Positions 13,054 through 23,533 of a stretch of DNA of 64,000 nucleotides are shown here, piece by piece (position 1 is the first letter of the stretch; each line of letters begins with the position of its first letter). The stretch spans positions 1,178,001 to 1,242,000 of the forward strand of contig NBBA01000003.1 in the NCBI GenBank assembly GCA_002794785.1, given 5' to 3'. Origin of the DNA: Coniferiporia sulphurascens. Its lineage: Eukaryota > Basidiomycota > Agaricomycetes > Hymenochaetales > Hymenochaetaceae. Under the pieces are notes generated by a model that did not search any database, was not told where the DNA came from, and was given only the letters and a program-made list of their open reading frames with translations. The translations under genes and the position numbers were made by a program.

Positions 13054-13490
13054 ATGTTCAAACACATTTTCTTGCTATTTCTGCCTCTGCCGCCGTTCCC
13101 CGGTCTCTTTCTGTTTACGGCGGCGGGCATATTGCTACTGGAGACCAAAATCTTAGCAATGCGGGCTCCTCAGACTACATTTTCTGCGTGACATCTATGT
13201 GGATCGCTTCAACCCGGCAGATTAAACGTGGTGCAATTGATGTACTAACTGACAGCCAATCCATTTCAAGGAGCTATAGCAGAGGCTCTACTTTCATCTA
13301 CAGGATGGAACATTCGTCCTCTAGTATTTATTTTGGCCGACGATCGGGCAGATCCGACTCTAGTGAGTATGGACGCCGAGTTCGGTACAAACATTCGATG
13401 GAAAACTTTGGGAGCCGTGCACTTCCGTCAGCGGTCAGTATTTCTCGTCAAATAGCCTTGTTTCGTTCTTCTGCTGGCGGATATAGGCGA
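13054..13490 (+). pseudogene. Strongly decayed copy A of the small secreted protein gene
   Basis: The stretch aligns along its whole length to the intact gene at 16018-16490. The start atgttcaaacac, ggagacca..atcttagca, gacgccga.ttcgg.aca and cttccgtcagcgg are all still recognisable in the same order and spacing. The reading frame is destroyed by indels, signal-peptide codons have changed and the cysteine codons are mostly lost. The downstream flank also matches copy B (for example aactgct.aagcagt, and .tattcagcag about 730 bp after the start codon in both). This shows a segmental duplication rather than chance similarity. It is the most diverged of the three copies and is surely non-functional. 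Confidence 0.75.
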
Positions 13491-14423
13491 GCACGAAAGT
13501 AAATGTCCAACTGCTGAAGCAGTACGTATCATGTGCGAACTCCTTGAGCGTACTATTCCTTGACTTTAATACCGGATTTACGGACATTAGTGCCACTAAT
13601 TCTAGGCGTCAACCATACGACACGAGCAAGATATATTTGATGACCGCGAGCCAAGCGAACAATCTCATCAACAACCGAATTTTGCCATTTTTGCCAGGGA
13701 ATTTATACTGGAGCCGGCGCAATAATGGCACCGGCCCAAACTGTGGAAATATTGTGCGCGGGGGCCTTGTAACTCTGTTTTGAATATTCAGCAGCTGACG
13801 CTGGGTCGCCGCATTGCAGCCACAACTTCAGGTTGGTAATGCATGCTGAATCAGCGACAAGTCATTGTTCCAATTTACCAAAACGGGAACCGCCGCTTTC
13901 GGACGGACTTAAATGATATATTTCAATCACTCTTGGCACAGTTCTACGTAGTACGCACGGATTCAACATCGTTCCGGTGCAGCGGCCTCACCCGGAGTCC
14001 AGTAGCTATTGCTATTTTTGCCACAGATCGGTGCTACATTCAGCGGTATGTGCAACAATTCACCCGAATGCACAAGCCTGCTTACTGAACAAGTGAAGAG
14101 AGTGATTAACTCAAGAATTATGAAGTAATATTCCTCTTCGCGTCTGAATTGTCTCTTTCCGAGGCTCTTTGGTCTGGTTCCTTTTTGGCGCTCACACGCT
14201 CATTAATAAACACTCCGAGTGCTGTGAGGCTGGTGGCATGAGCAGCCGTCACATTGAAATAGTTCTAGACGAGTCTGGCACACTTCCCCAATAATACCAG
14301 GAACTGATTATCCGGGCTGCAGCGGGGACGGGTGGTCAGGGGTATTCGCTCAAGTTTGATTTCATTCTGCGACGGCGCTGCGTCAAATCGGTAGAACACG
14401 GGGAAGAACACGAACGGTAGTTG
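13491..14423. other. Non-coding spacer inside the tandem duplication
   Basis: No gene. The first 300 bases correspond to the 3' flank shared by the duplicated units. The last 200 bases (around tccgggctgcagcgg) match the region upstream of the intact copy near 15838. Confidence 0.5.
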
Positions 14424-14430
14424 TATGAAA
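14424..14430 (+). promoter_or_regulatory. Degenerate TATA box of copy B
   Basis: The sequence tatgaaa occupies the place that holds tataaaa in the intact gene. Both are followed by gcagg and lie 50-56 bases before the ATG, so one base change has spoiled the element. Confidence 0.55.
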
Positions 14431-14473
14431 GCAGGGCATTTTGCCTGTGTTCGCCCAGTAAATACTCTTCGCC

Positions 14474-14945
14474 ATGGTCAAACACATCATCTTCGCAATT
14501 GCTACACTGGCTATCATTCCACAGGCCTTTGCCGTCTGCGATGACGGACAGATTGCCATTGGAGACTAATATCTTAGTAGCGCGGGCGCGGTTGGTCTAC
14601 GTTGTATTTTCTGCACGACAACTATCACTTAATCCGTCTATTCGTGCATGTCGCTGTAATCTGGGCAAACGACTGTGGTGTAATTGACTCCCGAGCTAAC
14701 AACAACCCCAACATTTGTGGAGGCTACATCGAAGGCTCTACTGTCATCTGTAATGCCGGGACGTTCGTCATTCCGGTGTTTCCCTCAGTTAGTTTTCCAA
14801 TAGACCTGACCCTTCGGACGTTTTCAGGGAGACGCCGAACTCGGCACAGACACCCGATGGGACCGACTGGGGTTTCTGCTCTTCCGTTAGCGGCCAATCC
14901 TGCTCATTCGACAGCCCCGTCCTATTCTGCTGCTCACGGGCCTAA
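14474..14945 (+). pseudogene. Recently inactivated copy B of the small secreted protein gene
   Basis: Protein-level similarity to the intact paralogue remains clear: a signal peptide, VCDDGQIAIGD, ANDCGVID, NICGG, VICNAG, CSSVSGQSCSF, LFCC. Two lesions are visible. A TAA at 14567-14569 replaces the CAG codon of the intact gene in exon 1. The acceptor of intron 1 has changed from ctag to gcat, and its donor is a weak gttggt. Intron 2 sites are still usable. The ancestral stop codon is intact. All eight cysteine positions of the family persist, so inactivation looks young. Confidence 0.82.
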
Positions 14946-15961
14946 ATAATCGGGAATATAAATGAATGTACAACTGCTAAAGCAGTCTGTGTTATGTGCA
15001 TGTATCAATTTCTTAAGTGTTTCATCCTTGGGTTAATATGAGATTCAATGGGTATTAGTGTCTTCGGTACTGTTGCGTCGATCATAAAATCATTGCAAAG
15101 TGACAACATTTGGCAAACACAAGCCAAATGGCATTTATAGCGTTGAAAAATATCTAGAGAATATTACCCCCACGTTCCTGAGTATTCAGCAGTCTACGAT
15201 GGCTAGATATCGAGAAACGGTGGATTATTAACGCGGATGATTATATTTTCCCCTATAACTTCCCTAGTATACTGAGGATCACCATGAACATACAATTTAA
15301 CAATTAATGGTATAAGTTACCTATGAAATAAGTGAATGAAATAAAACAAATGAGGGAAAGAGTGTTCAATAAGAGTTGTTCGCGATTACTATTAGGCTTT
15401 GATTAATCGGGAGGGCTGCGGACAATATTATTTGACAAACTTTAACTTCGTGGATTTGAGTTAATGCTGCGAAAGGAGTAGGGCACACCAGTCCTCCCAG
15501 ACCGTAATGGAGGACTCCGTTGGCAAAATTAAAAAAACTCAAGTAAAAATAATGGGAAGGCTTCATATTTTTGTGGATAGTAGGGCAGCTGTACGAGTAC
15601 CAGAGGCTCCCCCGCACCGGTCAACTGGTTAGTTGCAAAGCGCACTTACTCACGAACCAGCATCCTACCGCTTGGCATCTCCTGTGGACTCGCGGTTGGT
15701 GTCATGCTCCGAGTCCATACCGCTGCACAGCTTCCATTAATATTGGCATGGCTGATGGCTTACGTGATCAGCCACAACGTGATAAAACATTCCATACGCG
15801 GATACCTCGCTCTCTTAAAAACTACCAGGGACGCCCGTCCGGGCTACAGCGGACTGCACCGGTCAGGGCCGGCAGCTAAATTTTTGATCGCGGACTAGTC
15901 GGCGTTGCAACATACTGGCGGGGCTAGAGTTTTGACACAGAAAAACAAGGCTCGGTTTGCG
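14946..15961. other. Spacer between copies B and C
   Basis: AT-rich, without a supportable gene. It contains the 3' flank of copy B (aactgctaaagcagt, gtattcagcag) and the 5' flank of copy C. Confidence 0.45.
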
Positions 15962-15968
15962 TATAAAA
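15962..15968 (+). promoter_or_regulatory. TATA box of the intact secreted-protein gene
   Basis: Perfect tataaaa 56 bases upstream of the ATG at 16018, in the position expected for a core promoter. Confidence 0.6.
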
Positions 15969-16017
15969 GCAGGTGGGTTTTGTCAGTATTATTTTCATCC
16001 GATTAACTCTCTTCATC

Positions 16018-16490
16018 ATGTTCAAATACACTCTCCTCGCAATTGCTACCTTGGCTGCCGTTCCCCAAGCCCTTTCCGTCTGCTCCAGTGGACAGATCGC
16101 AATTGGAGACCAGTATCTTAGCAGTGCGGGAGCGGTACGTTCACCTTCCTTGTACGTATGGTGTTTATCACTAATTATTTATTTCCATCTAGGTCGCCAC
16201 AATTTGGGCGAACGACTGTGGTGTGATCGACGCCCGGGCCAACAATAACGCTAACATTTGCGGAGGCGACGTCGATGGATCCAATGTCATCTGCAACGCC
16301 GGAACGTGCGTCATTCTTAGTGATTTCTTCGGCCTGTGATCCGGTAGATCTAACCCTCCTCTGGGTTTACAGGGAGACGCCGAATTCGGCACAGACACCC
16401 GATGGAAGCAACTGGGGCTCATGCTCTTCCGTCAGCGGCCAGACCTGCTCTTTCGATAGCCCTGTTCTGTTCTGCTGTTCGTCCGCGTAA
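16018..16490 (+). CDS. Small secreted cysteine-rich protein (intact copy C)
   Basis: Three exons (16018-16134, 16193-16305, 16373-16490) give 115 aa. An N-terminal signal peptide (LLAIATLAAVPQALS) is followed by a mature chain of about 95 residues with eight cysteines, arranged singly except for a final CC pair (LFCCSSA at the C-terminus). The order C..C..C..C..C..C..CC is not that of hydrophobins, cerato-platanins or CFEM proteins, so I do not assign a family. Both introns have canonical ends. It is the only intact member of a local tandem array and has a good TATA box. Size, cysteine content and secretion signal fit the class of fungal small secreted proteins, some of which act as effectors or surface proteins, but no function can be read from the sequence. 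Confidence 0.82.
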
Positions 16491-17483
16491 ATAATTGAGG
16501 GCGTGGCCGTATGTACGAATAATGCTGATGCAGTATTGTGTTGTGCACATGTGCAAAATCTGAATGTATCTCTCGCTTTGGGGTCTTGTAATCGGCGGTT
16601 TCGATTAATATATTGTTACTTGTACTGTCCAAAGTACAAAAGGGTTGAATCAACTGGAGAATCAAGCGAGTGCGCGCGCACTATCTCGTAAACGCCTTTA
16701 AGAGCGAACAATTCTACAGTATTCGGTTAATCGACACTGGTCCCGAAATTGAGTCAAGCCACTAAGTCGATTTGACCAGTGTTGTGTGATTAGTTTTGAT
16801 TACTAAACTATGTTAATATATGTGGGGAGCCCACATAGAGTGGAGAGGCGAAGCTATGCACACGGCTTAATCCTAGTTGAGCAAGGGAATGGCCTTTTTT
16901 CGAGGCTTGCTTGAGGGGCAAGAGGATGTTCTCACGGGGGGGGGGGGGCCGCACAGCATCAAGCTACCGCTGACTAAGCTAGCTTTTTGAGAGCCCCTAA
17001 CCGGATAACTGGAGGGCTTCGCCCCCCAATAAGATATCTCAACGTGGGATCCCCGATGAGACTTCAATTTCGGCAGTCTATGCCGGGCCCTGTTGAAAAC
17101 CGACGAATCATAGCATAATAGTTTTAATATACGCCTCGAATTTTCTTCACGGTGGCCACGTTCCTAATAAAGTGGTTTAATACATAGAGTAACTCAACAT
17201 ATACATAGTGATACAACTTCCATTACAATAAACGGGTGATAAAAGGCAGGTGAGGAAGGAAAGAATGAGAATAGAAAGTTCGGCCATTAATATTGGCTTT
17301 GATACCAGGTAGTATTCGGACCTCGGAAGCAGAGCGGGACCGAAGCTCATAGCTGATCACGTGTATACGCGTAACTGACAGACCCTCAAGTCTGCCACTC
17401 CGAATACCTGAGTTCGCAACTTTAATCTCGACACAGTTTATACACGCAGCCACCTCAACGCCTCTCTCCAGCAGTGGCCAGCA
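16491..17483. other. Intergenic with palindrome and G-tract
   Basis: No gene. It holds a perfect 8-bp inverted repeat with a 3-nt loop at 16819-16837 (tatgtggg/cccacata) and a run of thirteen G at 16936-16948. It also contains a cttcg-loop hairpin near 17010-17026. No target-site duplication or transposase frame was found. Confidence 0.5.
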
Positions 17484-17927
17484 ATGCTCAAGTCTCGCCG
17501 ATCAACGCATGCCGGACCTCCTTGTGAAACAAGCAGTCGCACCACGCGATCGCCGAAACCCGAACTTAGCGGGACCAGCCACTGGACACAAGCGACCATT
17601 CCGACAATCTCGATCGATACATCCGCTCTTCAAGCACCGGCGCAGCGCGTACCATTGCGTGCTCTATCGAGCAACGTCGCGTTTGCCGTCAACTCCACTG
17701 CACATTACTCAGTAACGAGGACTCGACGCGAGCGCAGAATCCCCACGCAGCATATAATCTCGTTCATGGACTTCTTGGAGACAACAGAGAAGGAGATGGA
17801 GCTGGAAGTGCAGCGTGTAAAGGCGGGCATCCGGGATGTGCGGCACTGTGTAAAGGCGCTCAAGAAGGAACGCCGGAAGGTCGAAAACACCCCACCAACG
17901 GAGATGGCGAACGCAGCAGCGAAATAA
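17484..17927 (+). CDS. Hypothetical protein with C-terminal coiled coil
   Basis: Single-exon frame of 147 aa from a true ATG. The first 80 residues are Ser/Thr/Pro/Arg-rich. From FMDFLETTEKEME onward the chain is a highly charged heptad-like helix ending in a Lys/Arg-rich stretch. No domain is recognised. The charged helix and clean frame favour a real gene, but there is no second line of support. Confidence 0.4.
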   Translation: MLKSRRSTHAGPPCETSSRTTRSPKPELSGTSHWTQATIPTISIDTSALQAPAQRVPLRALSSNVAFAVNSTAHYSVTRTRRERRIPTQHIISFMDFLETTEKEMELEVQRVKAGIRDVRHCVKALKKERRKVENTPPTEMANAAAK

Positions 17928-18210
17928 TGTCGGCTAAGTGCCTGAAGGAGGACAGTTCCTTTTGTATGTTATTACCTTCAGATAGACCTGGCACATACTA
18001 TTACCATCAGTCCGACGCCGGGCCATGTAATTCGAAGGTTTTATTATCAAACCTTATTATGTCGGAGCTCAGACACCATTCACCAGGATCAGATGCCTCT
18101 CACCACGTGATCATTTAATATGCAGTCCGTATTGTTGTTGGCGCTCGAGCTTCGAACTTCATCAGTTACTACCACCATCGCTGAAGTTTGCTTCCAATAG
18201 TGTCATAACA

Positions 18211-18741
18211 ATGTGTACGCACCTCCCAAAGAGTTTACGAGGAGATTTCATCCAACGTGTATGCACGTACTTTCCCAGCCGACCTCCCAGTATCAGAGGC
18301 CCCGCAGTTCAGCCGTCAGTCATCGCTTGATGAAGAAACGACCCGCAGACTCGAGAAGCAGCTGTCACAACGACCCGAGAAAAAGAGCGAGCTTGTCGAG
18401 CGTAACATTCTAAAAGGTCTGTTTTCTCATAGCTGGCCGAAAGATCTGATATGAAAGATCACAACAAGATGATCGTGTTGCACCTGCCCTCCAGGCCGCG
18501 AGGGATCAGCTTGAGAAGGCACAGAAACAGGTGCGTCCTGACACGCTGTTTAAGACTGAACTGATTGTACTTCGACTGCGGACAGGATTGGATGGGGAAT
18601 GCGTTACTTCATAGACCGAAGCCTGAAGAGTTGGTCAAGGAAGGCATCTTGCAGCGTACGTCCTTGGTAATTCGGCTGCTTCCATAAGCTTTAACTCGTT
18701 CTGCTCTCGCTTCAGCTGGCGACGTTCCTGGCGTCCCATAA
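18211..18741 (+). CDS. Short RPEL-repeat protein
   Basis: Five exons (18211-18232, 18279-18416, 18469-18530, 18586-18655, 18716-18741) give 105 aa with every phase matching. It carries two RPEL motifs: LSQRPEKKSELVERNIL and LLHRPKPEELVKEGIL. These are joined by the linker VAPALQAARDQLEKAQ, which fits the short two-motif RPEL proteins of fungi. In animals RPEL motifs bind monomeric actin, and an actin-linked role is the reasonable inference. The start is the least certain point. The RPEL frame has no ATG of its own before the first motif, so I use a 22-nt first exon at 18211 and a 46-nt intron. Confidence 0.72.
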
Positions 18742-18996
18742 TTTCATTTAAGTGGTACTTTCGGGAGACGTCAATTTGAATGGCTATATTTGTATTAACG
18801 TGACAAACTGCCTATCTCTGTTTCTGCCTGTAATTCTATAGCAAGACTCAGCTTGTACCAATATTATCCGAGGAAAATGCAACGTACAGTGATTAAAATA
18901 ATTATTGAGCTGTTGGGTGTGTAGTACGATAAATTCTCGCCATGACGTCTATGTGCTCCGTCGTCTAGATTCCGAGCCATACTCAAGCCGGCCGCC

Positions 18997-19686
18997 CTAG
19001 TCGTGGGGCCCCCCTCTACGGACCCTGTCGCGCAGCTCCCTCCCGGCCCGTTTGGCCCCCTCTCCTCCAGCCCATCCCCTACGCGTCAGCCAACCAACCA
19101 ATTTTGGGGTGAGAGCTGCCGTCAGACCCACTCTGATAGGCAGGAATAGCGTTTTGTGCACAGTGTATGCAAGCAAGAGCATAGCATAGAGGCCCTCACG
19201 TCCGCCCGTGGGGGCAGTTTCGAGCTCCCGCGCGCCCGGCTCCGGGGGGGTTGAATGGACCAGGGAGCCAATACGGTCCTTGATGACGTGCGTGACATGC
19301 AAGACCTGCTCCGCGCCGAGTATGTTGATCGCGGCAAAGGCGATAGAGAAGTCGACCGTGGACATGACGATGTAAACGCCCAGCGCGTACCAGCCGTACG
19401 TCTTGATGAGGTGTTTAAGGCGCTGGGAAAAGGTTGCGTTGGGACCGGGGCCGGTCTCCGGCTCGGACGCGGACGGAGAAGGAGGACGGGATGACGGGCT
19501 AGAGCGTAGGGGGGAGTAGGAAAACATCCTGAATTGAGGGTGCCATGTCGAGCGCGCAGCGAGGAAGCCAAAAGACTGGGGAGAGGAGGATGCGAGGCGA
19601 GACGTGAGGGGGAGGAGTGGGCGCGAAAAGAGGGACGCGCGAGGGACGAAAGCCCTCATTCCAGGTAGCGGTAGAAAGCGAGGCAT
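18997..19686 (-). CDS. DUF1279/FAM210-type mitochondrial membrane protein
   Basis: Single-exon gene of 229 aa. The N-terminus is a basic, Ser/Pro/Phe-rich presequence typical of mitochondrial import. The DUF1279 core begins at LKHLIKTYGWYALGVY and includes one helix around DFSIAFAAINILG. A second hydrophobic segment (LYAMLLLAYTVHK) is followed by LPIRVGLTAALTPKLV. The FAM210/Nat2 family sits in mitochondrial membranes and is linked to mitochondrial homeostasis and respiratory growth, but its biochemical role is unresolved. It is divergently arranged with the membrane-protein gene at 19908, sharing about 220 bp of upstream sequence. Confidence 0.87.
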   Translation of the reverse strand: MPRFLPLPGMRAFVPRASLFSRPLLPLTSRLASSSPQSFGFLAARSTWHPQFRMFSYSPLRSSPSSRPPSPSASEPETGPGPNATFSQRLKHLIKTYGWYALGVYIVMSTVDFSIAFAAINILGAEQVLHVTHVIKDRIGSLVHSTPPEPGARELETAPTGGREGLYAMLLLAYTVHKTLFLPIRVGLTAALTPKLVGWLTRRGWAGGEGAKRAGRELRDRVRRGGPHD

Positions 19687-19907
19687 AATGTAGTACTAGG
19701 CAGTGTGCCAGATATAAGTAAGGCAACTCGACGCCTGCGCAAGTGCTCGGCACTGAACGAAAAACAGACTAGTCTGAGGTAAACAATTTCTCGGCGCACC
19801 AATAGCGTGACCGTGACACTGCTTGCTCGGATGCCGCGATCGAGTATAAGCGTTGCCGCCTCATAATAACCTTTCGCCCCGTCCGCAGCCCCAGTGCCCT
19901 CCCAGCC

Positions 19908-21202
19908 ATGCTCCCCCTCACGCTCTTTTATATCCTGTCCTCACTTCTCCCCGCAGCTCTTGCCACAGGCAGCCCTTTCGGCTCCTCATGCTCGACGTCC
20001 AACAACAAGCTCGAGGTCGGCACCTATCAGTTCGAGGGCGATTGTGATTCCACGACCTTCTGCGCGTCAAACGGCACTTGTGCCAACAAAGGCTGCAGAA
20101 AAGACATATTTCCTTTCGGCTACGCCCAGGGTGCTACTCTGCCTCCACTCTGTCCCAACGGCCAGTTCTGTCCGGATGAGGGTGACGCATGCCAGGACGT
20201 CCTGCCCGTAGGCAGCGCGTGCCAGCTGAACCGTGACGACGAGTGCGAGCCGCCAACAAATTGGAGGCAGCTGGCAGACGACAAGCTCGGTTTGAACTAC
20301 AATGGCTCTGTCTGCCTCAACTTCGAGTGTATGTGGGCGAATGTCACCGTCGGCCTGTCCTGTGTGGTGGAAAATACTGCATACATTGTATATGGCTCCA
20401 ATAATCAGGAATCTATCAACATTGTCTCAAGGTACGCCTTTCATGATCAGGCAATCTGAGGGTTTATCTGTCGATCCTCACTGCGGAGTTTAGGGGGAAC
20501 TGTCAAAAGGGTTTATACTGCGATTCACAGCAACTGGTTTGCATCCAACAGAAAGACGTGGGCGGGTCCTGTTCTGCGGATAAAGAGTTAGTGTCCCTTT
20601 GGTTTCTCGTCCAGCACCATTGTGATATCTCTGCAGATGCACGTCGATGAACTGCTTGTCGACACAAGTTTGCGGCGTTAGTATAGACGCCGCCGCTCAC
20701 GTTGGCATCTGGGTGTATATTATCGTCGGTATTGGTATTTTCGGCGGCATGTTTGGCACCTTAATCGCTCTCTTCTTCTTCCACGGAAAACAACGTGACG
20801 CTGAGCGCGAGAAGCGTCTCCAATACTGGAGAGAGCAGGTAAGTTTCCGCTACGGGTGGCATTTGGAAGAAAGAGTGGACTGAATGTTATTTGAAATTCC
20901 AGAATGCGTTCCGTCAAAACATTATGCAAATGCGTGACACCGCCCGCGCGTCGCTGCTCTCTCTGCCTTTGGGTGCGAACACGAACGGCACTAACAGCGC
21001 ACGCAGCACACTCTATAGCCGTGAGGGCCTGTCATCTGAGGAATCTCATCTACCCATGCTCCAAAATGCCGGTACTCGGGGTAGCGGATTGAGACACCAG
21101 AACTACGGAGAGGATTCCGAACGGGACGAATATGACAGCAACAACATTGTCCGGGAGCGGGAGAACGATGGAATGGGTTACCGTAACGCGCACGCATTTT
21201 GA
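19908..21202 (+). CDS. Cysteine-rich single-pass membrane protein
   Basis: Four exons (19908-20431, 20494-20586, 20637-20838, 20903-21202) give 372 aa. A signal peptide ends near ALATGSPFG. The ectodomain of about 240 residues carries many cysteine pairs (GDC, TFC, GTC, KGC, PLC, QFC, DAC, SAC) and N-glycosylation sites such as NGT and NVT. One transmembrane helix (VGIWVYIIVGIGIFGGMFG and on) is followed by a cytosolic tail with a charged juxtamembrane coiled part (GKQRDAEREKRLQYWREQ). The tail ends in a disordered region. The architecture is that of a receptor-like or wall-associated surface protein. I do not recognise a named domain. Confidence 0.8.
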
Positions 21203-21555
21203 GCATTTTTCTACCCGCCTACGGTTGTATACAGACGATTGCGAATGACCCACTGGACGATTAGTGCTAGTATCTACTCTGACACTCGCTGTGAATTATC
21301 GTTTTGTTCCCGCATTAACTGCATTTGCATAACATAGCTCCCGTTAATTTTTCTGTCTTGCGCTGTAAATATCTAGATGACATAAGCAGTGTGGTGACGG
21401 TTTACTCGCTCCAGGTCTGGTTGCGTCTCTGCCGCCACTGTTAATGTGCGCTGGAGATTCCGGCCCACGCTGCCCTCTGCTGCTTCACTGCCGTTAACGA
21501 ACTCGGACATTTATTTTGCATATTTCAAGTCCGAGCGCATAAACAACGGTGCAAC

Positions 21556-22761
21556 ATGTCGCTCCTAGCGCCTTCAGGGTCGCATGCGCAGCATGAGCCC
21601 TTGGCCATGGCCTCTTTGCCACCATCTCCGACAGAGGAAGATCTCGGTGGTGCATCATTATGGAGGGATTCAGAAGACGGGAGTGACCAGAGCCGAGAGC
21701 GGTCAACACCAGACACGGCGAGAAGGAAAGGAAAGGCTCGAGAGGTAGTGTCCGATGAGGCTGAGAGCGAAGGCGTTTTAACACCCTCAATGGAGACGGA
21801 ATATCCCCCAACGACAGAAGAGGATGATGAGTCGAGAAAGATAGAGGAGGTGCGCGTCCTTTCCCGATCCGCGCTGCGGAATATACCTAAGGCTAATGCC
21901 TTGGGGCTTTAGAACTTAAGACGCTGGGAGGAGACAGACCGCCAACGGCGAAAAGCAACGCGGGACTCTGCTGCTTCGACTGCACCCAGTAGCGTTGTTG
22001 ATGATGTCTCGCGGCGCGCGAGCTCGTTATGGCCCGGTCGGCTGGGCGGACGGAACGCTCCAAATGGTGCACATATCCACACCGCACTGCGTCAAATGTC
22101 CGAAGATGCGCTACCACTCAGCGAACTCGGCAGCAGGCCCGCATCCCCAGGCGTGTCGAAATCTTCGTCACCCGCGTCCTCGTCCCACACGCCCCCACAT
22201 TTGGGCTCGCCCATTTCGTCTGTCGCACACCCCCTTTCCATACTCCCCGCAGTCGAGAATCCATTTGAGCCGCCGGACTCGGCGACGCCTCTGCACAACT
22301 TTTTGACCGACACGGCCATGCGGTCGTCGTCCCCCACGTCCGCAGTCGTTAACGATCCTGAAGATTCTCCCTTTAAAGATCCGGTGACAGAGGACGACAG
22401 ACCAGTATTGCAGGCGAGCGCGTCGTTATCGCCGCGGCGGCGGCATTCGTCACGACCACTTCCCCGACCACTTGATCTACCCCCACCGAAAACACCACCT
22501 CCACGAATGATGACTCCTGGCATGGCCGTTTCAACGCCCCCTAAATTTACACATCCGCCTTCCCAGACCCGCTCGGCAATCGACACAACCCGATCAGAGC
22601 CAGAGCATCGCTGGTGGACCGATTGGCTTTGCGGGTACCAGGAAGGCGGGAATGGCGATGAACAGGTAAGTAAAGAATCCAATCTTGTTGGTACACAGGA
22701 CGGGCACCTAACATATTGGTTGACTTAAAAACAGGCTGGTCGTACAAATCCTTTCGAGTAA
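21556..22761 (+). CDS. Disordered orphan with conserved C-terminal Trp/Cys motif
   Basis: Three exons (21556-21849, 21913-22665, 22735-22761) give 357 aa. Almost the whole chain is Ser/Pro/Glu-rich and disordered. An ordered-looking end contains HRWWTDWLCG, then, across the last intron, a very short terminal exon encoding AGRTNPFE and stop. NPFE-type endings recall short linear motifs for endocytic adaptors, but that is only a suggestion. The family is not recognised. Confidence comes from in-phase canonical introns and from a long frame without stops. Confidence 0.65.
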
Positions 22762-23533
22762 GCTGAGCTTCCGGGCCAGCCTACCTCCTCGCCCTACGGG
22801 GTGGACGCGGGTCTGTAATGCTGATATGCACTTCCACTTGTATAAGTACGAAGGCCTGGAGTCGGCCTGAAGAGCATATGCATGTTCCCAAAGGACACAG
22901 AGTGCCTAAGGGCGCCGTCATTGTTTAAGTTTATTGTGTATCCGGACACTCGGTTTATTGGCATGTAGAATACCCTCGACCACTGCAGCATAATGTAATT
23001 TGCAATGCATCCCTTAATGCTAGTGAGCTTGCCTTGCTCCGCTGTGCTGTTTCGCGGCTCAATATACAGTATTGTGCCGACCCACTGGAAGCTACATCAC
23101 TAGAGTGCCTTACTATCCGTATTACAACATATCATAACTCGGGAGTTATTGATGTTTCTGTGGAGATCAAGCCTCTTTCGCCAAATACCATACTTGCAAC
23201 ATTAACGACCTTGCTGATTCTTTGATTCGTTCATTAGACGCATCAATTTTAAGCCAGATCCTATCAAGTCAAATGACGATGCTGAAGGGATCTTGATTTT
23301 CACATGCGAAGAAGACTTCTGGCCATTGAGTTCGGAACGGGGGAATACTTAAACGAATCGGGTCACCAGATACCTCCGAGTGTCTCACAGACTCGATGGA
23401 ATTGAACGAGGTTGAATTGTACGGAAAATCACTTCTTCCTGTCGTTTATTATAGCATACCTACTTTAAAACCTCCTGTCAAGTTGCTTTGTACCCCCACT
23501 TCGCATACTGCAACTTGAAATTCTTCAGCAAAG
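22762..23533. other. Intergenic, no gene seen
   Basis: Short frames only. Contains the 3' flank of the orphan gene and the promoter of the dioxygenase gene. Confidence 0.5.

Noticed and set aside
13054..13191. Independent 46-residue hydrophobic peptide gene
   Set aside because: Nucleotide similarity shows it is the decayed start of secreted-protein copy A.
15366..15900. Frames on both strands between copies B and C
   Set aside because: No signal peptide, motif or splice pattern; part of the interval aligns to the upstream flank of copy B.
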